This document shows positions 43,267 to 52,935 of a DNA stretch of 64,000 bases, one piece after another. The stretch is from NCBI GenBank assembly GCA_902524545.1, contig CABZDW010000006.1:1-64000 (forward strand), read 5' to 3'. How positions within the stretch are numbered: position 1 is the stretch's first letter; each line of letters begins with the position of its first letter. A program made the position numbers and the translations under genes. Below the pieces are notes generated by a model. The model was not told the DNA's origin and searched no databases. It saw nothing but the letters and a program-made list of their open reading frames with translations. This DNA is from an uncultured Pelagibacteraceae bacterium. GTDB lineage: Bacteria > Pseudomonadota > Alphaproteobacteria > Pelagibacterales > Pelagibacteraceae.

Positions 43267-44748
43267 TTAATTATTTGATGCTGTGCTAAGTAAAGAAAGC
43301 TGTGTTATCTTACTATCTCCTAACTCATCAACGGGTTTTACAGGATAATCTCCAGTAAAATAATGATCTGTCAACTGTGGATAATTTTCATTTCTTTTAT
43401 CAAATCCAATAGCCCTATACATACCTTCAATAGATAAAAACTTTAATGATTTAGCACCAATGTATTCACAAATTTCATCGTTATTTTTATTTGCAGCTAA
43501 CAACTCTTTTTTTGTTGGTGTATCAACTCCATAGAAATCTGGGTATCTGATCTCGGGGCAAGCAATTCTCACATGTACCTCTTTTGCGCCAGCATCATAA
43601 AGCATTTTAACTATTTTATGAGATGTTGTTCCTCTAACTAAAGAGTCATCAACAAGAATAATCTTTTTGTTTTCTATTGTTGTTTGATTAGCATTAAGTT
43701 TTAACTTAACTCCCAAACTTCTTATTTTTTGACTTGGCTCAATAAAGGTTCTTCCAACGTAGTGATTTCTAATTAGCCCATGCTCATAATTTTTATTTAA
43801 GTGTTGCGCAAAACCCAAGGCAGCAGCATTTCCAGAATCAGGAACTGGAACAATGATATCAGCATCAATATTATTCTCTTTTGCCAATTCTTTTCCTAAA
43901 TTTTTACGATGTTCATATGCAGTTTTTCCACTCAAAATACTATCTGGCCTTGCAAAATAAATATATTCAAAAACACAAGGTCTAATTTTTTTTTCAGGAA
44001 ATGGTTTAATACTTTTTAATTTATCATTTTCAATTAAAACAATTTCACCATTATCAACTTCTCGTATAAATTTTGCACCTATAATATCTAGAGCGCATGT
44101 TTCAGATGCAAGAACATAATTATTTTTTAATTTACCTATGACTAGCGGCCTTATTCCATAAGGATCTCTTACACCTACTAGTAAATTTTGTGTCAACATA
44201 ACCAATGCATATCCACCTTGAATTTGAAATATTGCATCAATTATTTTATCAATAGTTTTTAATCTTTTTGATTTTGCAATAAGTTGAACAATAGTTTCAG
44301 TGTCAGAGGTTGTGTAAAAAATTGCACCGTCTTCAACAAGTTTATTTCTCAAATAAATCGAATTTGTTAAATTTCCATTGTGAGCTACTCCTATTCCACC
44401 GGCATTTGTATCTGCAAAAAAAGGCTGAATGTTTCTTAATGTATTGTTTCCGGTAGTACTGTATCGATTATGGCCGATTGCAAAATTTCCTTTCAGATTA
44501 TCTAGAACTTTTTCTTTATTAAAGTTGTCTCCAACTAATCCAAATCTTTTTTCTGAATAATATCTTTTTCCATCAAATGTCACTATTCCACACCCTTCTT
44601 GTCCTCGATGTTGGAGAGAGTGCAATCCAAGAGCAGCTAAAGCTGACGCATCTTTTACATTACTAATTCCAAATACACCACATTCCTCATTCAACTTTGT
44701 ATTATAAATCTTCAATTTTCTCTTTTGAGTCTTGATACGTTTTTTCAT
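43267..44748 (-). CDS. purF: Amidophosphoribosyltransferase
   Basis: PurF makes 5-phosphoribosylamine from PRPP and glutamine, the first step of purine synthesis. The 493-aa protein has the N-terminal glutamine amidotransferase cysteine after a propeptide (NEECGVFG), HSLQHRGQEGCGIVTFDG, and the PRPP site KIILVDDSLVRGTTSHKIV. The listed start gives a basic 22-residue extension overlapping cvpA by 47 bases. Internal TTG codons at 44715 and 44694 are also possible starts and would remove most of the overlap. The true N terminus is undecided. The HD gene follows after 3 bases. Confidence 0.95.
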   Translation of the reverse strand: MKKRIKTQKRKLKIYNTKLNEECGVFGISNVKDASALAALGLHSLQHRGQEGCGIVTFDGKRYYSEKRFGLVGDNFNKEKVLDNLKGNFAIGHNRYSTTGNNTLRNIQPFFADTNAGGIGVAHNGNLTNSIYLRNKLVEDGAIFYTTSDTETIVQLIAKSKRLKTIDKIIDAIFQIQGGYALVMLTQNLLVGVRDPYGIRPLVIGKLKNNYVLASETCALDIIGAKFIREVDNGEIVLIENDKLKSIKPFPEKKIRPCVFEYIYFARPDSILSGKTAYEHRKNLGKELAKENNIDADIIVPVPDSGNAAALGFAQHLNKNYEHGLIRNHYVGRTFIEPSQKIRSLGVKLKLNANQTTIENKKIILVDDSLVRGTTSHKIVKMLYDAGAKEVHVRIACPEIRYPDFYGVDTPTKKELLAANKNNDEICEYIGAKSLKFLSIEGMYRAIGFDKRNENYPQLTDHYFTGDYPVKPVDELGDSKITQLSLLSTASNN

Positions 44749-45259
44749 TTGGAAAAACTTTCAACAAATAATTACTACCTTTTTCAAGATATGGGAAGGT
44801 GAATGATTTGTCTAAATTTACTGGCCATTTATCGTAATTATACACAATATGTATTCCTGAAAATATACATATTGAGATAATATATGCTCGAATAAATCCA
44901 AAAAAGAATCCAAATATAGCATCTAAACTTCCAAGACCAGTATATTTAATTGCTCTACTTATCCCTTTATTAATCAATAGTATTAAAAAGATAATTATAA
45001 TAAAGATTGTTATTCCAAGACCTACATCAAGCACATATTCATTATCTATTATATTTTTGACGTATGGTTTTAATCTTGGGAATAGTATCAAAGTTATAAT
45101 ATATGCCAATAACCATTTTGACATTGAAAGTATGCTCAAGACAAATCCTTTACTGTAACATTTAATTAGTGAAAGAATAGTTATCAATATATAGATTAAA
45201 TCAATTGAAGAAATTGAATTAAAAATTTCTCCAAAAAATTCTAGAGTTATTTCAAACAT
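44702..45259 (-). CDS. cvpA: CvpA family membrane protein
   Basis: This 185-aa protein has about four membrane segments, with the family's N-terminal SIDLIYILITILSLIKCYSKGFVLSILSMSKWLLAYI and the central SRAIKYTGLGSLDAIFGFFFGFIRAYIISI stretch. CvpA was named for colicin V production but is usually encoded just before purF, as here; its molecular role is unclear, with envelope homeostasis suggested in other species. It is downstream of the RND-family gene's neighbourhood with only 6 bases to it. Confidence 0.85.
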   Translation of the reverse strand: MFEITLEFFGEIFNSISSIDLIYILITILSLIKCYSKGFVLSILSMSKWLLAYIITLILFPRLKPYVKNIIDNEYVLDVGLGITIFIIIIFLILLINKGISRAIKYTGLGSLDAIFGFFFGFIRAYIISICIFSGIHIVYNYDKWPVNLDKSFTFPYLEKGSNYLLKVFPNEKTYQDSKEKIEDL

Positions 45260-45265
45260 ATATTC

Positions 45266-47650
45266 TTATTTTCCAAAAGGCTTAAAAACTAATATTAAAG
45301 ATGGAAGTAAAGTTAAAACAGAAATCATCGCAAATAACATTGCTAATCCCGTGAAAATCCCAAAATAGATTGTAGGAATGAATTTAGATAAAACTAGAAT
45401 AGAAAAACCAAAGACTATTGTTATAGAAGTGTTAAGGATTGCAACACCAACTGATGAATGACAAGTTTTTAAAGTTTTCTTATAGTCATTAATATTGTTG
45501 AACTCTTCTTTGAATCTGTAAATATAATGTATGCTGTTATCAACAGCTATACCTATTGTTATAGCAGCGATTGTGATAGTCATCATATCCAAAGGTATCT
45601 CTAGCATACCTATCATTCCTAAAATAAAAAATGCTGCAATAAAGTTTGGAACAACTCCGATTAAAGATAACTTGATGTTTTTAAATAAGATTACAAACAT
45701 TCCAAAAATACCAAGCATAACTAGTCCCAAAGTAAGAATTTGAGATTTAAACAAGCTTTGTAATAAATTATTAAATAAGATCATCACCCCAGCCAATTTA
45801 TATCGATCTTGGTTTAATCCAAATTCATTTTGCAGGTCACGATTTATTTTTTTGATTAGCTTATTTCTTTTAAGATCTTTTTGAGAGTCGATTATTCTCA
45901 AACTTATTCGTGCCTCGTTATCTTTTATTGAAATATAAGGATCAATTATCTCAGTTTTAATATTCTCAGGTATTTTAGTGTACAAAACGCCCATCTCTAA
46001 AGTCCCAAGAGGTTTATTATTATTTAATTGAGTTGCAACATCAACTATTGATGAAAACGACAAGACTTTTCCTATTTCAGGAAGACTATCTAGATAATTA
46101 TGTATGTTGGAAATTGTCTCTATTTTATCTTTTGTAAACCAATACTTATCATCATTTTTTTCCTCATCACCCCAATCTTCAAATTCATCATCCTCCTCTA
46201 ATTTATCCTCTTTTTTTTCTGGAAATTTTAGAATTACCTCTAGGGGTGTTGTTCCACCCAGTTTTTCATCAATTAATTTCATACCTTTATAAATTTCTGT
46301 TTTTTTACTAAAATAATTTATAAAACTATTCTCAACTTCTAATTTACTTATCCCAATTATGCTTAAAATAATTACTATCCCAGTAATTATAAAAACTTGA
46401 TTTTTAAAATTAATAGAAATTTTTCCTAATAATGAAGTTATTTTGGAGTCAACATCCTCCTTTATAAGAGTCTTATTATCTTTTAAAAAACTTAATAAAC
46501 TTGGAAGCAAGGTAAAAGTAATAATAAATGATGTTATCAATCCAAAAGTCATCATTAAACCAAAATCTATGACTGGTTTAATTTCACTAAATATTAAAGA
46601 CAAAAAAGCGATAATAGTTGTTAAAGCTGTGTAGAGTATTGGCCAAAACATTTTTTTTGTAGTTAAAGAGATTATTTCATGTCTATTTTTATTAGGATAA
46701 AACTTTCTTAATTGTATAAATCTAGTACACATATGAATATTCATTGCCATTGTTAAAATTAACATCAGCGCAATAAAATTTGAGGAAATTACAGTAACTT
46801 TCCATCCGATAAGACCTAAAAGACCCATCATAATTATTACGGAAAAGAAACAACTACTTATTGGAACTACAACCCAAATTAAATTTCTAAAAACAAACCA
46901 CAAGGTTGCAATAATAAATGCAAGCACACCTAAACCAAAAACAATGATATCTCTTTTAATAAAAGTCATCATATCATCGGCGATCATTGGTATACCACCT
47001 AAATAAATTTTTCCTATGTCATCATAACTTTTGATCACCTCTCTAATTTCTAGAATATTATTATGATTCTTTTTTTTTATTTGATCTTTAAATATTTGAA
47101 TTTCCTTATCTGATTTATTTTCAATATCATTTAATTTTTCATTTTCTTTTATATTAACAATTATTCCACTTGTCTTTCCATCTTCACTAATAACAAAGTT
47201 CCTAAAAACTGGACTTGCTAAAATTTCTCTAAAACCTCTGTCTTTATCAACACCTTCATCTTTTAAAGTTTTAAAATTCATGAGTCTTTCTTGGAGAGGT
47301 GCATCAGAATTATTTAATAGAGGTATATCTAAAAGAGTAATTACACTATGTACCCAATTTAAGCTTTGAAGTTTGTATTTTAAACTCAGTAGATTGTTAA
47401 TTGCACTGTCGGTCACCATGCCATCATTAGGTGTATGAGTTAAAACTAAAAAATCTTTTGAACCATATCTGTTTGTTACTTCTTTTAAATACTCAAGATC
47501 AGGGTCACCCTCAATTAATAATGTCTCAGATGAAGCATCAAGCCTAAAATCTTTTGAGAAATATCCAAAACTAATTAAAGAAATTAATAGAATTATTAAA
47601 ATAGATTTTGGATTTTTTAAGATTGTATTTTGGTATAAATGATCAATCAT
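45266..47650 (-). CDS. RND superfamily exporter, MMPL/HAE3-like
   Basis: This 794-aa protein has the RND layout: one helix, a large periplasmic domain (about residues 35-235), five helices, a second helix-loop-helix set with a periplasmic loop (about 440-625), then five more helices. GIAVDNSIHYIYRFKEEFNN near 700 is the typical MMPL/SSD-like motif (usually GIGVDY-IH). The size and layout fit the HAE3/hopanoid-exporter-like group, used for lipids or hydrophobic compounds. The second loop holds a very acidic stretch (KLEEDDEFEDWGDEEKNDD). The substrate is unknown. Confidence 0.87.
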   Translation of the reverse strand: MIDHLYQNTILKNPKSILIILLISLISFGYFSKDFRLDASSETLLIEGDPDLEYLKEVTNRYGSKDFLVLTHTPNDGMVTDSAINNLLSLKYKLQSLNWVHSVITLLDIPLLNNSDAPLQERLMNFKTLKDEGVDKDRGFREILASPVFRNFVISEDGKTSGIIVNIKENEKLNDIENKSDKEIQIFKDQIKKKNHNNILEIREVIKSYDDIGKIYLGGIPMIADDMMTFIKRDIIVFGLGVLAFIIATLWFVFRNLIWVVVPISSCFFSVIIMMGLLGLIGWKVTVISSNFIALMLILTMAMNIHMCTRFIQLRKFYPNKNRHEIISLTTKKMFWPILYTALTTIIAFLSLIFSEIKPVIDFGLMMTFGLITSFIITFTLLPSLLSFLKDNKTLIKEDVDSKITSLLGKISINFKNQVFIITGIVIILSIIGISKLEVENSFINYFSKKTEIYKGMKLIDEKLGGTTPLEVILKFPEKKEDKLEEDDEFEDWGDEEKNDDKYWFTKDKIETISNIHNYLDSLPEIGKVLSFSSIVDVATQLNNNKPLGTLEMGVLYTKIPENIKTEIIDPYISIKDNEARISLRIIDSQKDLKRNKLIKKINRDLQNEFGLNQDRYKLAGVMILFNNLLQSLFKSQILTLGLVMLGIFGMFVILFKNIKLSLIGVVPNFIAAFFILGMIGMLEIPLDMMTITIAAITIGIAVDNSIHYIYRFKEEFNNINDYKKTLKTCHSSVGVAILNTSITIVFGFSILVLSKFIPTIYFGIFTGLAMLFAMISVLTLLPSLILVFKPFGK

Positions 47651-47670
47651 CTATCCAGTTATATTGTAAA

Positions 47671-49089
47671 TTAATTATTTTGAGTATCCTTAAATTTTGT
47701 AAATCTTTCTTCAAACTCAAGTGTTACTTTACCAATAGGACCATGTCGTTGTTTACCTATGATAATTTCGGCTAAATGTGCAACTTCGTTCATCTTTGCC
47801 TGCCATTCCGCGTGTTCTACTGTTGCTTCTCTAGGTTCTTTTCTTTGTAGATAATAGCCTTCTCTGTATACAAACATAACTACGTCTGCATCTTGTTCAA
47901 TTGAGCCAGATTCTCTTAAATCTGATAATTGTGGCTTATGGTCGTCTCTCTGTTCAACCTGTCTAGATAATTGAGATAATGCAAGAACAGGTACACCCAA
48001 TTCTTTAGCAACAGCTTTTAAACCTTGTGTTATTTGTGATATTTCTTGAACTCTACCATCCTTATTATTAAATGGGCCTTTCATTAATTGTATGTAGTCA
48101 ACAACAATTAAATCTAATCCATACAATCTTTTTATTCTTCTGGCTCTATTACTCATCGCAGCAATACTTATTGCTGGCGTTTCATCAATAAACAGTGGAA
48201 GTTCTGATATATTTTTGGAAGTTTCTAAAAATTGATCGAATTGTTCGTCTGAAATTCTTCCTCTTCTTATATCATTTGAACCTATTCTTGCTTGTTCTGA
48301 AATAATTCTGGTTGACAGTTGTTCTGAAGACATCTCTAATGAGAAAAAAGCTACCGTTGATTTTGTGCCACTCTCCTGAATTTTTTGAGCTGCATTAAAA
48401 GCTATATTAGTTGCGAGAGATGTTTTACCCATAGAGGGTCGTCCTGCTATAATAATTAAATCTGATTGATGAAGTCCACCTAATCTATCATCTAAATCTC
48501 TTAGACCTGTTGGAACACCCACAATTCCACCCTCGTTCTTATACGCTGCCGAAGCCATTTCAATAGTTTGCTTCATAGCATCATCAAATTTTATCAATGA
48601 TGAGCTGAATGTTCCTTTTTCGGCTAAGTCGTAGAGTAACTTTTCGGAATTCTCAATAATTTTTTGACCATTAGAATCAAGATTATTCTCTTTAGCATCA
48701 TCTATCATTTTTTCCGATATTTTAATTAACTCTCTTCTTACGTACATATCATATATTATTTTTGAATACTCGATTGCTTGTCTTACTGAAGTAGAAAATT
48801 TTGTAATCTTAACTAAATATTCTGGAATATTTAATTCATCCTTTTCATTCTCAAAATAATTTTTTAGCGTTATGGGATTAGCAAGCATGCCTTTATAGAT
48901 CATATTTTCAATTGCATCGAAAATTTTTTGGTGCATTGGATCATAGAAATTACTGTTTGAAACAATTGTATTGACTTCATCAAATATTTCATTGGTTACT
49001 AAAATTGATCCTATAACTGCTTGCTCTGCTTCAATATTATTTGGTAACTCTTTATAAGTTTCCTTAACAATACTAAAGTTATTTTCCAT
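47671..49089 (-). CDS. dnaB: Replicative DNA helicase DnaB
   Basis: DnaB is the hexameric helicase of the replication fork. The 472-aa protein has the N-terminal primase-interacting domain (PNNIEAEQAVIGSILVTNE, YDPMHQKIFDAI) and the RecA-like C-terminal domain with Walker A GRPSMGKTSLA, FFSLEMSSEQLSTR, and VVDYIQLM (Walker B), followed by LSQLSRQVEQR and LRESGSIEQDADVVMF. Its length is usual. It is co-oriented with rplI-rpsR-rpsF, 69 bases away, an arrangement common in bacteria. Confidence 0.97.
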   Translation of the reverse strand: MENNFSIVKETYKELPNNIEAEQAVIGSILVTNEIFDEVNTIVSNSNFYDPMHQKIFDAIENMIYKGMLANPITLKNYFENEKDELNIPEYLVKITKFSTSVRQAIEYSKIIYDMYVRRELIKISEKMIDDAKENNLDSNGQKIIENSEKLLYDLAEKGTFSSSLIKFDDAMKQTIEMASAAYKNEGGIVGVPTGLRDLDDRLGGLHQSDLIIIAGRPSMGKTSLATNIAFNAAQKIQESGTKSTVAFFSLEMSSEQLSTRIISEQARIGSNDIRRGRISDEQFDQFLETSKNISELPLFIDETPAISIAAMSNRARRIKRLYGLDLIVVDYIQLMKGPFNNKDGRVQEISQITQGLKAVAKELGVPVLALSQLSRQVEQRDDHKPQLSDLRESGSIEQDADVVMFVYREGYYLQRKEPREATVEHAEWQAKMNEVAHLAEIIIGKQRHGPIGKVTLEFEERFTKFKDTQNN

Positions 49090-49158
49090 AAGATTTTTAT
49101 ATTATAGAAAATAATAATATTTTAAATTTTAAAAAAAGCTGTGGATGAATTTGTATAA

Positions 49159-49617
49159 TTATTGAATAGTTTCTGCTGAATTTACTATGATCGTTACTTC
49201 AGCCTCAACTTCCGAGTGCAAAGAAATTTTTACTTTAAATTTTCCAATTGATTTAATTTCTTTAATCGGCTGTATCATTGAGGGTTTAATTTCAGTCTTA
49301 CTTGATTCATAAATTATTTTAGAAATTTCCGTTGGTTTTACTGAACCATATAATTCGTTATTTTCAGTGCTTAGTTTATTGACAGTGTATTCTTTTTTAT
49401 TAATCTTTTCAGAAATTTTTTTAGCACTATGTTTTTTTTCATCATCTTTTTTGGAAAGAGTTAATTTAATTTTTTCAACTTGTTTTATATTTTCTTTGGA
49501 GGCATATAACGCTTTTTTGTTGGCTATTAAAAAATTTCTAGCAAAACCTCTTTTTACATCTATTACTTCTCCAATAGATCCTATTCTTTTTAAATTTTCT
49601 AGCAATATTACTTTCAT
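49159..49617 (-). CDS. rplI: 50S ribosomal protein L9
   Basis: L9 binds 23S rRNA and supports reading-frame maintenance. The 152-aa protein has the conserved N-terminal domain [40 protein letters not shown], a long charged helix around residues 45-80, and a C-terminal domain with LYGSVKPTEISKII. The rpsR stop overlaps its ATG by one base. The length is that of typical L9. Confidence 0.97.
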   Translation of the reverse strand: MKVILLENLKRIGSIGEVIDVKRGFARNFLIANKKALYASKENIKQVEKIKLTLSKKDDEKKHSAKKISEKINKKEYTVNKLSTENNELYGSVKPTEISKIIYESSKTEIKPSMIQPIKEIKSIGKFKVKISLHSEVEAEVTIIVNSAETIQ

Positions 49618-49889
49618 TATATTAATGCTAAGTTTCTAGCTCTCTTAATACATAAGGCTAGTTCCCTCTGTTTTTTTTGTGAAACATTTGTAATTCTGGA
49701 GGGTAAGATTTTACCATTTTCTGAGATATATTTTTTTAAAAGTTTCACATTTTTATAGTCAACTTTTGGCGCACCCTTGACTGATAAAGGACAGTTTTTT
49801 TTAAATCTATATTTATTAGGTTGAAAAATACTTAATTTTGCAAAATTACTTTGCTTATTTTTTTTATTTCCACTTTGTTTTTTTGGCAT
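49617..49889 (-). CDS. rpsR: 30S ribosomal protein S18
   Basis: S18 contacts S6 in the 30S platform. The 90-aa protein has a lysine/asparagine-rich extension of about 20 residues, then the conserved core [60 protein letters not shown]. It is between rpsF (4-base gap) and rplI, in the standard order. Confidence 0.98.
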   Translation of the reverse strand: MPKKQSGNKKNKQSNFAKLSIFQPNKYRFKKNCPLSVKGAPKVDYKNVKLLKKYISENGKILPSRITNVSQKKQRELALCIKRARNLALI

Positions 49890-49893
49890 ACTT

Positions 49894-50256
49894 TTAGTTT
49901 TTAGATTTTTCTTTCTTGTCTATTTTTTCCAAATCATCATTTTTAAGAAAATAGTTTGTGTCAAGATCAAATTTTTTAACTCTTACAGTTAAATGTCTTA
50001 ATAATTTCTTATCAATAGCCTCATTTTTTTCTAATTGTTCAATTACTTTTCCGTTTCCCTTAATTTTAAAATGAATATAGCTCCCTTTTCTATTTTTTTT
50101 TATGAGATAAGATAAGTTTAAAAGACCCCAATTTTCAGTTTTAATTATTTTACCTTCATTTTGTTCAACAATTTTAGAATATTTGAGAGTTAGTTGTTTC
50201 AACTCAGTAGGTGATGTATCTTGCCTTGCTATAATAGTATGTTCGTATAAGTTCAT
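49894..50256 (-). CDS. rpsF: 30S ribosomal protein S6
   Basis: S6 binds S18 on the 30S platform. The 120-aa protein has [67 protein letters not shown], a standard S6 core, and a lysine-rich C-terminal tail. It is the first gene of rpsF-rpsR-rplI. The 85-base gap to fabD on the other strand holds the promoters for both directions. Confidence 0.97.
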   Translation of the reverse strand: MNLYEHTIIARQDTSPTELKQLTLKYSKIVEQNEGKIIKTENWGLLNLSYLIKKNRKGSYIHFKIKGNGKVIEQLEKNEAIDKKLLRHLTVRVKKFDLDTNYFLKNDDLEKIDKKEKSKN

Positions 50257-50287
50257 ATTAAATTTTAATAAAAATTGAGGATATACT

Positions 50288-50293
50288 ATTATA
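50288..50293 (-). promoter_or_regulatory. Candidate -10 element for rpsF-rpsR-rplI
   Basis: On the minus strand a TATAAT stands 32-37 bases before the rpsF start, in the divergent gap. No good -35 is seen at 17 bases (TTTAAC is the closest). The surrounding ATTGAG...CTCAAT dyad (50274-50303) could also be a leader hairpin for S6/S18 feedback control, but this is a weak inference. Confidence 0.35.
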
Positions 50294-50341
50294 AACTCTC
50301 AATTACAATAGTTAAATAAAAAATAATTAAATAATTTTTAA

Positions 50342-51268
50342 ATGTTTTCTGTAATTTTTCCTGGCCAAGGTTCACAAATAGTGGGAATGGGAAAAGAGTT
50401 TTTTGATAAACATAAAATTGTAAAAAAGTTATTTAAAGAAGCTGATGAAACACTAGAATTTAATCTCTCCAAACTTATTTTAGAGGGTCCTAAAGAGAAG
50501 TTAGATCTTACAGTAAATACTCAACCGGCAATCTTTTTAATAAGCTATTCAATCTTTCAAGTAGCCAAAGAGGATTTCAATATTAATTTAAATGAAGCAA
50601 AATATTTTGCTGGTCACTCATTGGGTGAATATTCAGCATTATCATGTGCTGGATATCTGAACTTTACAGAAACTATAAAGATATTAAGAGTTAGAGGGCA
50701 CGCCATGCAAAATTCAATGCCAAAAGGTGAGGGTGGCATGCTGGCAATCTTGGGATTAAAAGTTGAAGAAGTTGAAAAAATTTTAAAAGATAACAAAAAT
50801 AATTTTGAGGCTCAAGTCGCTAATGATAATTCAGATGGTCAAATAGTTTTGAGTGGAAGAACAAAAGATTTGAAATTCCTAAGTGAATTTTTGAGGGAAA
50901 AAAAAATAAAGAACATTAAATTACCAGTTAGCGCACCCTTCCATTGTGATTTAATGAGTAAAGCTACTGAGGTGATGAAAAAAGAATTGCAGAAAATTGA
51001 TTTTAAACAATCCAAAAATATTCTAATTTCGAATGTTACAGCAAATGAAGTTAACAGCATTGAAGATTTAAAAAGTTTACTTATAGACCAAATTGAAAAA
51101 AAAGTTAGATGGAGAGAAAGTATAATAAATATGATAAATAAAGGAGTAAATCAATTTATTGAAATTGGTCCTGGCAAGGTACTTTCTGGTCTAGTTAAAA
51201 GAATTAATAAAAATGTAAAAATTTCTTCAATTAACAGTCAATCAGATATAAAAAGTTTAAATACATGA
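50342..51268 (+). CDS. fabD: Malonyl-CoA-acyl carrier protein transacylase
   Basis: FabD moves malonyl groups from CoA to ACP. The 308-aa protein has FPGQGSQIVGMGKEFFDKH at the N terminus, the catalytic serine in FAGHSLGEYSALSCAG, and the GQIVLSG-like and VSAPFHCDLM segments with the catalytic histidine. It is first in fabD-fabG-acpP-gmk and overlaps fabG by 4 bases. Confidence 0.97.
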   Translation: MFSVIFPGQGSQIVGMGKEFFDKHKIVKKLFKEADETLEFNLSKLILEGPKEKLDLTVNTQPAIFLISYSIFQVAKEDFNINLNEAKYFAGHSLGEYSALSCAGYLNFTETIKILRVRGHAMQNSMPKGEGGMLAILGLKVEEVEKILKDNKNNFEAQVANDNSDGQIVLSGRTKDLKFLSEFLREKKIKNIKLPVSAPFHCDLMSKATEVMKKELQKIDFKQSKNILISNVTANEVNSIEDLKSLLIDQIEKKVRWRESIINMINKGVNQFIEIGPGKVLSGLVKRINKNVKISSINSQSDIKSLNT

Positions 51269-52002
51269 ATGATTTAAAAAAAAATAATATTATCGTCACT
51301 GGTGCAACAGGAGGAATAGGGAATTCTATAGTAAAAAAATTATACGATGCTGGAGCTAATATTTTGGCCACTGGTACTAGAAATGAAAAGTTGGAAAAAC
51401 TAAAAAAAGAATTCCAAAATATACAAATATTGAAATTTGATATCTCACAATTCGAGGATTTAGAAAACTTTATCGATGACGCCACAAAACAGCTTGGAGG
51501 TAAACTTGATTGTATAATCAATAATGCAGGCATTACTCAAGATAACCTTGCTATACGTATGAGTATAAATGAGTGGAAAAAAGTAATAGATATTAACCTT
51601 ACTTCCACATTTTTAATCAGCAAGTTTGCAATAAAAAAAATGCTTAAAAATAAAAAAGGTAAAATTATAAACATTACATCTATAGTTGGACATACAGGAA
51701 ATTTAGGACAAACAAACTACACTGCCTCTAAGGCAGGAATTGTTGCTATGTCTAAAAGTTTAGCGATTGAATACGCAAAAAAAAATATTAATATTAATTG
51801 CGTATCACCAGGTTTTATTAAAACAGCAATGACAGATAAAATTGATGAAAAATATAAAGAGTTTATTATTTCAAAAATACCTTCTGCAAGGTTAGGAGAG
51901 CCTGAAGACGTCGCTAATGCAGTTATTTTTTTAGCATCCTCACAGTCTGACTACATAAATGGAGAGACATTGCATGTAAATGGGGGCATGTATATGGCTT
52001 GA
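51265..52002 (+). CDS. fabG: 3-oxoacyl-[acyl-carrier-protein] reductase
   Basis: FabG reduces 3-oxoacyl-ACP with NADPH. The 245-aa protein has the cofactor motif VTGATGGIGNSI, NNAGITQDNLAIRMS, and the catalytic ITSIVGHTGNLGQTNYTASKAG (S, Y, K). The C-terminal LASSQSDYINGETLHVNGGMYMA is typical. It overlaps fabD and is followed by acpP after 50 bases. Confidence 0.97.
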   Translation: MNDLKKNNIIVTGATGGIGNSIVKKLYDAGANILATGTRNEKLEKLKKEFQNIQILKFDISQFEDLENFIDDATKQLGGKLDCIINNAGITQDNLAIRMSINEWKKVIDINLTSTFLISKFAIKKMLKNKKGKIINITSIVGHTGNLGQTNYTASKAGIVAMSKSLAIEYAKKNININCVSPGFIKTAMTDKIDEKYKEFIISKIPSARLGEPEDVANAVIFLASSQSDYINGETLHVNGGMYMA

Positions 52003-52052
52003 CAATCTAAGTAATTAAACTAAGAACGATTTATAATAAAAAAAGGATCAAT

Positions 52053-52292
52053 ATGTCAGAAGATGTTTCAAGTAAAGTTAAAAAAATTGTAGCAGACCAT
52101 TTAGGAATTGATGAGTCGAAAGTTACTGAGGAGTCTAGTTTTATCGACGACTTAGGTGCTGATAGTCTAGATACTGTTGAGTTAGTAATGGCTTTTGAAG
52201 AAGAATTTGGGTCAGAAATTTCTGATAGTGAAGCAGAAAAAATTTTAACAGTCGGTGATGCAGTCAAATTTATTGAAGGCAAAGCTAATTAA
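52053..52292 (+). CDS. acpP: Acyl carrier protein
   Basis: This 79-aa acidic protein carries growing acyl chains on a phosphopantetheine arm attached to the serine in [23 protein letters not shown] strong AAAAAAGGA ribosome site precedes the ATG. It is followed by gmk after 10 bases; the frequent fabF-mltG genes are absent from this spot. Confidence 0.98.
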   Translation: MSEDVSSKVKKIVADHLGIDESKVTEESSFIDDLGADSLDTVELVMAFEEEFGSEISDSEAEKILTVGDAVKFIEGKAN

Positions 52293-52302
52293 TAAATTTT
52301 AA

Positions 52303-52935
52303 ATGCCCTCATCAAAAGATGGGATAATGGTTATTCTGTCCTCTCCATCCGGAGCTGGTAAAACCACCTTAGTTAATTTGCTTTCAAAACAAAAAAATTT
52401 CGAAACTTCTATCTCTCATACAACAAGACAGCCTAGACCAGGCGAAATACCAAATAAAGATTATTTTTTTGTAAATGATACAGAATTTAAAAGGTTAATT
52501 AACAATCAAGAATTTTTAGAATACGCTAAAGTTTTTAATAATTACTACGGGACAACAATAACACCAATCATTGACAACTTAAATAAAGGAAAAAATGTTT
52601 TATTTGACATTGATTGGCAAGGTGCTGATCAAATCAAAAATAAGAAACTTAATTACAAGTTGATTACTTTTTTTATTTTGCCACCTAGTAAAGAAATTTT
52701 ATTTGAAAGACTCTCAAATAGAGATATGAAAGATAAACTTATTGTTGAGGAAAGAATGCAGCAATTTGGAAGAGATGTACTTCATTGGATAAATTATGAT
52801 TATGTCGTAATTAATGATGAATTGAATAATTGCTATACAAAAATAAAAAATTTAATAAATGCTGAAATTAAAAATGGACCAAAAGATTATGATCTTGATT
52901 ATATAAGAAATCACGTTGAGAAACTAACTTCTTAA
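52303..52935 (+). CDS. gmk: Guanylate kinase
   Basis: Gmk phosphorylates GMP to GDP. The 210-aa protein has the P-loop [18 protein letters not shown] and the GMP-binding [22 protein letters not shown], plus [14 protein letters not shown] and [17 protein letters not shown]. Its length is normal. It is ten bases after acpP and overlaps the convergent rsmA by 12 bases at the 3' end. Confidence 0.97.
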   Translation: MPSSKDGIMVILSSPSGAGKTTLVNLLSKQKNFETSISHTTRQPRPGEIPNKDYFFVNDTEFKRLINNQEFLEYAKVFNNYYGTTITPIIDNLNKGKNVLFDIDWQGADQIKNKKLNYKLITFFILPPSKEILFERLSNRDMKDKLIVEERMQQFGRDVLHWINYDYVVINDELNNCYTKIKNLINAEIKNGPKDYDLDYIRNHVEKLTS

